Positions 1 to 4,291 of a stretch of DNA of 15,746 bases are shown here, in pieces (the stretch's first letter is position 1; each line of letters starts with the position of its first letter). Origin of the DNA: Bryobacteraceae bacterium. GTDB lineage: Bacteria > Acidobacteriota > Terriglobia > Bryobacterales > Bryobacteraceae. The position numbers and the translations under genes were made by a program. The notes beneath the pieces are model-generated. The model was not told where the DNA came from. It worked only from the letters and a program-made list of their open reading frames with translations, and searched no databases. The stretch is taken from contig JASHWA010000297.1 in NCBI GenBank assembly GCA_030044325.1, positions 1-15,746 on the forward strand, written 5' to 3'.

Positions 1-441
1 GGCGATCGCCGCCGCGCCCTCCGGCCGCTCCTCCATCACCATCTTCACGCTGCCCGCGGTGTCGTAATAAGGAACGCGCTCGATGCGTTTGTGCCGCGCG
101 AAAAAATCCTGGCATTGATTGAGCGCCACCGGATGCGAAAAAACTGTGCGGACGCTCGCAAATTTCACCCCCGGAGGCGCGATCAGGTGATGCACGATGC
201 GGACGTTGGTCTCGGCCGTGATCTCGGAATCGAACTTGAGCAGCAGGTCGTAATTTTCATGCACCGATCCGGCCAGCGTATTCTCGATCGGCAGCGCCGC
301 CGCGTCCACTTCGCCCGCAAGAAGCGCGGCGAAAACCTGCTCGAAGCGCTGCCGCGGCTCAGGTTTCGCGCGCACTCCCGCAAGCTGCCGCACCGCCTGC
401 TGGCTGAACGCCCCGAGTTCCCCCTGGAATGCGACTCTCAT
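1..441 (-). CDS. pheA: Prephenate dehydratase, N-terminal part (cut by window edge)
   Basis: The first 147 residues of a prephenate dehydratase (PDT domain), the enzyme that decarboxylates and dehydrates prephenate to phenylpyruvate in phenylalanine synthesis. I translated this frame by hand; it is open through position 1. The protein begins MRVAFQGELGAFSQQAV, the usual family N-terminus (G-E-x-G-A-[FY]-S). It then shows PIENTLAGSV at 51-60, SHPVALNQC at 102-110 and YYDTAGS near 125-131, all hallmark PDT motifs. It starts directly at the PDT domain, so no chorismate mutase domain precedes it. The remaining PDT half and any ACT regulatory domain lie outside the window. The ATG at 441 is chosen by family alignment. 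The best Shine-Dalgarno-like run (GGAGGAG) lies about 17 nt upstream, which is too far to be ideal. The gene follows ubiX after 31 bp on the same strand, so the two are probably co-transcribed. Confidence 0.93.
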   Translation of the reverse strand, partial: MRVAFQGELGAFSQQAVRQLAGVRAKPEPRQRFEQVFAALLAGEVDAAALPIENTLAGSVHENYDLLLKFDSEITAETNVRIVHHLIAPPGVKFASVRTVFSHPVALNQCQDFFARHKRIERVPYYDTAGSVKMVMEERPEGAAAIA

Positions 442-472
442 GCTCAAAAAAGCGCACTCCTCCGTGCCGCAC

Positions 473-1039
473 TCATTTCCCCGGCCCGTCCCAACGCCGC
501 GCGTCCGCCTGCGGCAGCCCGATCAGATCCAGCACGCGATCCACGCTGTGATCCACGATTTCCTCCACGCTCTGCGGCTTATGATAAAAAGCCGGAACCG
601 GCGGCGCCAGGATCGCTCCCATCTCCGCCAGCGCCGTCATCGAGCGCAGATGTCCCAGGTGCAGCGGAGATTCGCGAACCATCAGCACCAGCCTGCGCCG
701 TTCTTTGAGCGTCACATCCGCCGCGCGCACGATCAGGTTCGAGCTGATTCCCGCCGCAATCGACGACATGGTCGCAATCGAGCACGGCGCGATGATCATT
801 GCTTCGGTCGGAAACGACCCGCTCGCCAGGCGGCAGCCGATATCTTCCACCGGATACCAGCAATCGGCCAGCGCGCGAAAATCCTGCGCGGATTTTTCAA
901 GTTCGAGATGCGCCGTCCGCTCGCCCGCGCGCGAAAGCACCAGGTGAACCTCCACGCCGCCGGCCGCGCGCAGCTTTTCGAGCAGCCGCCAGCCGTAAAT
1001 GCTGCCGCTTGCTCCCGTCACCGCCACGATAATTCGCAA
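473..1039 (-). CDS. ubiX: Flavin prenyltransferase UbiX
   Basis: A 188-aa UbiX/Pad1-family protein, the usual size. The family joins a dimethylallyl group to FMN to make prenylated FMN, the cofactor of UbiD-type decarboxylases. Visible features are the N-terminal FMN loop TGASGSIYGWRLLE (8-21), VLSRAGE at 34-40 with the FMN-contacting Ser36, and the APCSIATMSSIAAGI block (84-98). The catalytic/prenyl-phosphate set is also there: Arg105, Lys112 in LKERRR, Glu123 in VRESPL, Tyr152 in FYHKP and Arg168 near the C-terminus. The start is TTG at 1039, with GGAG about 8 nt upstream, and it matches the family N-terminus. No ubiD-like gene is in the window. It could serve menaquinone/ubiquinone synthesis or aromatic acid decarboxylation. 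It faces away from the HTH regulator at 1195 across a 155-bp region with a strong palindrome. Confidence 0.95.
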   Translation of the reverse strand: MRIIVAVTGASGSIYGWRLLEKLRAAGGVEVHLVLSRAGERTAHLELEKSAQDFRALADCWYPVEDIGCRLASGSFPTEAMIIAPCSIATMSSIAAGISSNLIVRAADVTLKERRRLVLMVRESPLHLGHLRSMTALAEMGAILAPPVPAFYHKPQSVEEIVDHSVDRVLDLIGLPQADARRWDGPGK

Positions 1040-1065
1040 AAGGTCTCCGTGATTTACGCCAACAA

Positions 1066-1136
1066 GCGCTTTTTCTAAAATCTGCGAGTCAACAAAAATC
1101 TTGTTCTGAATTCAGAACAAAATTGGGAAAAAGCGC
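1066..1136. repeat. Long-range inverted repeat flanking the operator
   Basis: GCGCTTTTTC at 1066-1075 and its exact reverse complement GAAAAAGCGC at 1127-1136 form a perfect 10-bp inverted repeat separated by 51 bp. Allowing one extra base, the match extends to about 13 bp (CAAGCGCTTTTTC against CAAGGCGCTTTTTC). The arms enclose the 20-bp palindrome at 1101-1120, though not exactly concentrically. The right arm abuts the -35 element of the downstream promoter. AAAAAGCGC-like strings also occur elsewhere in the window (for example upstream of 441 and inside accD), so part of this may be compositional. Confidence 0.5.
1101..1120. promoter_or_regulatory. Perfect 20-bp palindromic operator
   Basis: TTGTTCTGAATTCAGAACAA reads identically on both strands over all 20 bases. 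It lies between the divergent ubiX (start 1039) and HTH regulator (start 1195). Its centre is about 62 bp upstream of the start site predicted from the TATAAT at 1161-1166, a position more typical of an activator than of a blocking repressor. A copy matching 17 of 20 bases recurs at 2498-2517. The likely ligand is the adjacent HTH protein, which is inference from proximity and recurrence. Confidence 0.75.
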
Positions 1137-1137
1137 C

Positions 1138-1166
1138 TTGCTCCGTCCCCTCACGCCGTCTATAAT
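1138..1166 (+). promoter_or_regulatory. Predicted sigma-70-type promoter of the HTH regulator
   Basis: A -35 element TTGCTC (1138-1143) and a perfect -10 TATAAT (1161-1166) are separated by the ideal 17 bp. Transcription would begin near 1173, giving a leader of about 22 nt that contains AGGAG (1187-1191) before the ATG at 1195. This is the best promoter match seen in the window. It also rules out the upstream TTG at 1123 as a translation start. Confidence 0.75.
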
Positions 1167-1194
1167 TCTAGTAATACCCGAACGTCAGGAGCTC

Positions 1195-2022
1195 ATGGCT
1201 TACGCTTTCCAAGGATCATCGGATGCGACTCGACTTTCTATCATGGAGGAAGCAGGCCAAAAACTCAAGCGAGTACGCGAACGGCTGCGTCTGAAATTCC
1301 GCGATGTAGAGGAAGCGAGCGCGCGCATCGCCGCCCGCCACAGCAACGACGAATTCCTCGTTGCACTGAGCCGGCTTGCAGATATTGAAAATAAAGGCAC
1401 GATGCCGTCTGTGTATCGCCTCTATTCCTTGTGCGCGATTTACCGGCTGGACATGTCCGACGTTTTGTCGTGGTACGGGATTTCGCACTCCGCGCTGCCC
1501 GCCGACGCGGCCTTGGTGCAGCACGCCCGTACGCACCCGGTCGGATTCCGCCCCCAGGACGGTGAAATCCAGGTGCCGCTCGCGCTTGACCCCGGCCTCG
1601 ATCTCAGCCGCACCGTTTTTTTGAGCCGGCTGATCCAGCGGTGGGGCAAGCTACCGCTGATGTTGTTGAACAACCTGGATCTGCGCAGCCAGCGCTATGG
1701 TCTCATCGGCACCGACGACTGGAATATGTACCCTCTGATCCCGCCTGGTTCGCTGGTGGTCATCGACGATACCCGCCGCCGCATCGCCAGCTCCGGGTGG
1801 ACCAACGAATTCGATCGCCCCATTTATTTTCTGGAACACCGCGAGGGGTATATGTGCGGATGGTGCACGTTACGTGAGGGCCAGCTCATCGTGCAGCCGC
1901 ACCCGGCCTCGCCCGGGGAGCCGGAAACATTCGCCTACCCCCTCGAAATCGAGGTTATCGGACAGGTGACTCAGGTCGCGATGACTCTGGGTCTCCAGAA
2001 TCCGCGGGCAACCCGTTCCTGA
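1195..2022 (+). CDS. HTH (XRE-like) transcriptional regulator with degenerate LexA/CI-type C-terminal domain
   Basis: A 275-aa two-domain protein. Residues about 20-95 form an XRE/Cro-like helix-turn-helix: QKLKRVRERLRL, then a helix with RDVEEAS, then SRLADIENKG, and PSVYRLYSLCAIYRLD. A linker follows. Residues about 165-262 resemble the beta-rich S24/LexA peptidase fold: NMYPLIPPGSLVVID (177-191) aligns with the S-M-x-P-x-i-x-x-G-x-x-v-x-v-D motif, and a terminal IEVIGQVTQV matches the usual GxV strand. The nucleophile Ser is Asn177 in this alignment, and the region of the general-base Lys reads MCGWCTLREGQL (220-231) with no Lys. I therefore expect a non-cleaving sensor or dimerisation domain. 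The ATG at 1195 has AGGAG only 3 nt upstream and lies just downstream of the promoter; Met17 is the alternative start. The 3' end overlaps the convergent gene at 1955. Target or ligand is unknown. Confidence 0.8.
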   Translation: MAYAFQGSSDATRLSIMEEAGQKLKRVRERLRLKFRDVEEASARIAARHSNDEFLVALSRLADIENKGTMPSVYRLYSLCAIYRLDMSDVLSWYGISHSALPADAALVQHARTHPVGFRPQDGEIQVPLALDPGLDLSRTVFLSRLIQRWGKLPLMLLNNLDLRSQRYGLIGTDDWNMYPLIPPGSLVVIDDTRRRIASSGWTNEFDRPIYFLEHREGYMCGWCTLREGQLIVQPHPASPGEPETFAYPLEIEVIGQVTQVAMTLGLQNPRATRS

Positions 2023-2437
2023 TCGTCTCGATCAGCGCTTCCAGATCCTGCACGAACAGCTCGCTCTCCATCGGCCGCGCCACGCTCGGCGCATACTGCA
2101 CAAACGACTTGGTCTTGAGCCAATGATCGAGCACCAGCCGCAGCGGATCGTCGAGGGAGCCGAAATACACCGTCAGGTCGGCGCTTTTGTCCGCGAGCGA
2201 GAGATTCAGCCACTCGAAAAACGCCCGTTCATGATATTCGCATAGCGTGCGGCTGCTTTCGTCCCGGCCGAAAACAATGCTCAAGCCATGATGACGATAG
2301 ATCCCCGAGTTGGCGTCGCGCAGTGAAGAAACGTAGGCTAACCTGCCGAACAGACTGGGGATCTTCGACAGCGTGTTTTTCCACAAGTCGCCCGAGGCGC
2401 TTCGCTCCAGGCCGGCCTTCGGTTTGAAACGCGGCAT
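1955..2437 (-). CDS. Uncharacterised 160-aa protein
   Basis: A soluble-looking 160-aa protein with no signal peptide or membrane segment. The N-terminal half carries LWKNTLSKIPSLFGRLAYV (18-36), SSLRDANSGIYRHHGLS (37-53), then CEYHERAFFEWLNLSL. I recall similar hypothetical proteins in Acidobacteriota genomes but know no function. The C-terminal quarter is low-complexity and acidic/proline-rich. Its last 68 nt overlap the 3' end of the HTH regulator on the other strand, so one 3' end is unusual or the two messages can pair. The start is ATG at 2437. The only Shine-Dalgarno-like run (GGGAG) touches the ATG, while a TACAAT hexamer ends 12 nt upstream, so the mRNA could be nearly leaderless. The second operator copy (2498-2517) lies 60 bp upstream, which puts this gene in the regulator's putative regulon. 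Confidence 0.72.
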   Translation of the reverse strand: MPRFKPKAGLERSASGDLWKNTLSKIPSLFGRLAYVSSLRDANSGIYRHHGLSIVFGRDESSRTLCEYHERAFFEWLNLSLADKSADLTVYFGSLDDPLRLVLDHWLKTKSFVQYAPSVARPMESELFVQDLEALIETIRNGLPADSGDPESSRPESPVR

Positions 2438-2497
2438 CTCCCTGGATCAATTGTACGCTACAAGCACAGCCTGCCGATGGGTACGGTACCAGGAGAC

Positions 2498-2517
2498 TTG
2501 TTCTGAATTCCGAAAAC
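2498..2517. promoter_or_regulatory. Second, imperfect copy of the palindromic operator
   Basis: TTGTTCTGAATTCCGAAAAC matches the perfect palindrome at 1101-1120 in 17 of 20 positions, with the first 13 bases identical. It sits in the 187-bp divergent region between the uncharacterised gene (start 2437, minus) and the small peptide gene (start 2625, plus), so one bound regulator could affect both. Confidence 0.65.
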
Positions 2518-2580
2518 GTCACGCCGCGGCGAGGTCTGGAGGAGTATTCCGGCTTATGCTACAACTCGTAACCGCTTCGG

Positions 2581-2597
2581 CTTATGTCGGACATAAG
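2581..2597. promoter_or_regulatory. 17-bp palindrome, possible operator
   Basis: CTTATGTCGGACATAAG has perfect 8-bp arms around a single central base. It lies 27 bp upstream of the ATG at 2625, next to its ribosome-binding site. The T-G-T-C-N-G-A-C-A core fits the general shape of FadR-type GntR operators (established family pattern), but no GntR gene is in the window. It would also form a short mRNA hairpin just before the ribosome-binding site. Confidence 0.5.
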
Positions 2598-2624
2598 GTT
2601 TTTCGCTTAGGAGACTTGTCACCG

Positions 2625-2777
2625 ATGTTGAAGAAAATCATGCTCTTGCTCACGGCCCTCGCTGCCGGCGCCAGCTCCGTTTCCCATCACACAGTGCGTG
2701 ATATCCCCCAGCCGCCGTGCTGGCCGTGCTGCCCGCCCGCGACCCCGCCGAATTGCGGAGGCGGGTCGCTGCGTTAG
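2625..2777 (+). CDS. Small secreted Cys/Pro-rich peptide (50 aa)
   Basis: A 50-aa ORF beginning MLKKIMLLLTALAAGASS, a textbook short signal sequence: two lysines, a hydrophobic core at 5-14 and small residues for cleavage near 16-18. The mature part would be about 32-34 residues, with His21-His22 and a dense PPCWPCCPPATPPNC segment in which Cys32, Cys35 and Cys36 form CWPCC and Cys44 follows. It ends GGGSLR. The four cysteines suggest disulfides or metal binding after export. AGGAG (2609-2613) lies 11 nt before the ATG. An in-frame ATG at 2556, with GGAGGAG 11 nt upstream, would add 23 residues but bury the signal peptide, so I prefer 2625. I do not recognise a family. The gene shares its upstream region with the operator copy at 2498 and the palindrome at 2581. 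Confidence 0.6.
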   Translation: MLKKIMLLLTALAAGASSVSHHTVRDIPQPPCWPCCPPATPPNCGGGSLR

Positions 2778-2875
2778 GTCCCGCCTACCGACCAACGTTT
2801 CGGAACCGGACGGCGCCCGCCGCGGCAGCCGTCCTTCCGCTTCCTGTTCCGTCTTAGTAAACTTTCTCTTTACCG

Positions 2876-3664
2876 GTGCCGGCTTTCCTGTCCGCAACAA
2901 ACTGGATCAATTGGGCGCCTTCGGTGGAACTCGCCGCCACGCTGGTTCTTGTGGCGAGCCTCGTCGTCAACCGGCTCCATTCCGTTTACCGCTTCTTCTT
3001 CGCGTACCTGGCGGCCGACGCGATCGAAACCGCCGCAGCCCTCATTTTTCAGAAAAATCGCAGATTATATGGGGAAATTTATTTCGCCGGACAGGGCGGG
3101 AAAATGATTCTGGCTGTATTTGTCGTGCTCGAAATTTACCGCATCGCGCTGGCCGCCCATCCGGCGCTCGCGCGTTTCGGGAAAAATACGGTGATTTACG
3201 TCCTGGCCGCCGCCGCCGTGATCGCCGCATCCGGATTCTGGCTCGATCGAAACGCCGCGCCCTCCGCACGCCCGCCGATTCTCTATCGCTTCGCCGCCTT
3301 CGAGCGCACCATGGACGCATGGATGCTGCTGTTCCTGCTGATGATCAGCGTTTTCATGCTGTGGTTCCCGGTGCGGCTCAAGCGCAACGGCGCGCTGTAT
3401 ATCAGCGGATTTGTCATTTATTTTCTGGCGCGATCGGTAGGATTGCTCCTCAGCAACGTGGCGCCGGCGCTGCTGGCGAAATTCGACACCACCATGATCT
3501 CCGCGCAGATTGTGTGCCTGATTTTGTGGACCATCGCTCTGCAACCCGGCGGCGAGCGCGCCACCACCGTCACCGGCCATCGCTGGGATCCCGATGCGGC
3601 CGACCGGCTCACCGCGCAATTGAATGCCATTAATACCGCGCTTCTGCGTATATCCCGGCGCTGA
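2876..3664 (+). CDS. Uncharacterised seven-TM membrane protein
   Basis: A 262-aa integral membrane protein with seven hydrophobic segments at roughly 16-33, 38-58, 76-94, 105-123, 146-166, 173-193 and 205-222, and a polar C-terminal tail of about 40 residues. Short basic loops (NRLHS, QKNRR, VRLKRNG) occur between helices. There is no enzymatic motif I can name, no DxxLR-type signature, and no attached kinase or cyclase domain. It resembles uncharacterised 7-TM proteins I associate with Acidobacteriota. The first possible start in frame is GTG at 2876 because a stop (TAA at 2858) precedes it; no Shine-Dalgarno is visible and an internal GTG at codon 17 is possible. It follows the small peptide gene by 98 bp on the same strand, so the two may be linked. 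Confidence 0.7.
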   Translation: MPAFLSATNWINWAPSVELAATLVLVASLVVNRLHSVYRFFFAYLAADAIETAAALIFQKNRRLYGEIYFAGQGGKMILAVFVVLEIYRIALAAHPALARFGKNTVIYVLAAAAVIAASGFWLDRNAAPSARPPILYRFAAFERTMDAWMLLFLLMISVFMLWFPVRLKRNGALYISGFVIYFLARSVGLLLSNVAPALLAKFDTTMISAQIVCLILWTIALQPGGERATTVTGHRWDPDAADRLTAQLNAINTALLRISRR

Positions 3665-3689
3665 ATTCAAGAAATATCAAAAAAATCGT

Positions 3690-3718
3690 TTGCAATTTCT
3701 CAACGACTTTAGTATTCT
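3690..3718 (+). promoter_or_regulatory. Predicted promoter of the membrane-anchored protein
   Basis: TTGCAA (3690-3695) and TATTCT (3713-3718) are separated by exactly 17 bp in an AT-rich stretch that contrasts with the GC-rich surroundings. Transcription would start near 3725, leaving a 20-nt leader with a strong AGGGGGAGG ribosome-binding site. Confidence 0.65.
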
Positions 3719-3744
3719 GTTGGGGAATTTAGGGGGAGGTGCGG

Positions 3745-4266
3745 ATGACCATCGGAGGGAATGTGGCGCTGTCCATCGCGGGCGGCGTTTTCCTGGGCTC
3801 GGTCGTGGCGCTTCTCGCCTTGATCGCCGTGCGGCTCCTGCGCTATCGCCGGCGAACCTTCCCCGGTGCTTTCGATCCGCGGGACTTCTCCATCGCGCGA
3901 TATCAGCCGGTCATGCGGCTGGGTGGCGAAGAGGATTTCGACTTCCTCGCGTCTCTACCCGGCTATCGGCCCGCGACCGGGGCGCGTCTGCGCCGCGAAC
4001 GCCGGCGGATTCTCCGCATGTATCTGCGCGATTTGGCGCAGGATTTCCGCGCGCTCCACGCCGCGGCCCGCAAACTGGTGGCCGATTCGCCGGCGCACAA
4101 TTCCGAGCTCGTCGGCCTGCTGCTCCGTTATCAGCTCACCTTCTGGCGCAGCATGTTTTTGATCGAACTCCGCCTGCTCGCCCCGGCCGCCCGCCTGCCC
4201 AGGCTGGATCTCACCTCGCTCCTCAATCCGATGGAAATCATGCAGATCTACGTTTCCGAAGCCTGA
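3745..4266 (+). CDS. Uncharacterised membrane-anchored protein
   Basis: A 173-aa protein with one N-terminal transmembrane segment (about 8-31, SIAGGVFLGSVVALLALIAV), followed by a basic stop-transfer patch RLLRYRRR. The rest should be a cytoplasmic, arginine-rich, mostly helical domain (about 80-150) containing RLRRERRRILRMYLRDLAQD and a RYQLTFWRSMFLIELRLL helix, ending NPMEIMQIYVSEA. I do not recognise the family. The ATG at 3745 is chosen because the AGGGGGAGG at 3731-3739 lies 5 nt upstream; the GTG at 3739 overlaps that site. It has its own promoter despite following the 7-TM gene by 80 bp. The convergent rnr gene ends 25 bp downstream, with no obvious terminator between them. Confidence 0.7.
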   Translation: MTIGGNVALSIAGGVFLGSVVALLALIAVRLLRYRRRTFPGAFDPRDFSIARYQPVMRLGGEEDFDFLASLPGYRPATGARLRRERRRILRMYLRDLAQDFRALHAAARKLVADSPAHNSELVGLLLRYQLTFWRSMFLIELRLLAPAARLPRLDLTSLLNPMEIMQIYVSEA

Positions 4267-4291
4267 GGCGCCGGGTGTAACGCGAAATGTT

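Larger units (their letters stand above)
2491..2619 (+). repeat. 11-bp direct repeat AGGAGACTTGT
   Basis: AGGAGACTTGT occurs at 2491-2501 and again at 2609-2619. The downstream copy provides the AGGAG ribosome-binding site of the small peptide gene at 2625. The upstream copy runs into the second operator (TTGTTC...) and has no start codon at a useful distance. This may be a trace of a local duplication or a shared regulatory element. Confidence 0.4.

Noticed and set aside
91..1078. Long plus-strand open frames opposite pheA and ubiX
   Set aside because: They translate to Arg/Pro/His-rich sequence with no motif and mirror well-recognised minus-strand genes. Long spurious frames are expected at this GC content.
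1123..1194. Upstream TTG start (1123) for the HTH regulator
   Set aside because: It lies upstream of the predicted TATAAT promoter and would add 24 residues with no domain match.
2480..2490. Short palindrome GGTACGGTACC
   Set aside because: Arms of only 5 bp around one base; expected by chance in a window of this size.
2581..2597. Resemblance to the Deinococcus radiation/desiccation motif (TTATGTC-N3-GACATAA) bound by the XRE protein DdrO
   Set aside because: The arms are the same, but here a single base separates them instead of three, which shifts the half-sites. No DdrO- or IrrE-like gene is present, and the HTH protein here is much larger than DdrO.
2373..2624. Long N-terminal extension of the small secreted peptide to 134 residues
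   Set aside because: It would run antisense through the 160-aa gene and both regulatory palindromes and would hide the signal peptide. Only the internal starts at 2556 or 2625 are plausible.
2442..2913. 12-bp direct repeat CTGGATCAATTG at 2442-2453 and 2902-2913
   Set aside because: The second copy is inside coding sequence of the 7-TM protein with no matching context. It is probably chance.
3656..3675. A possible third operator copy around CTGAATTCA, upstream of the promoter at 3690
   Set aside because: Only about 12 of 20 positions match TTGTTCTGAATTCAGAACAA, and the outer arms do not. The core overlaps the stop codon of the 7-TM gene. Its placement upstream of a -35 box is similar to the first copy, so it merits a glance in a motif scan, but I do not call it.
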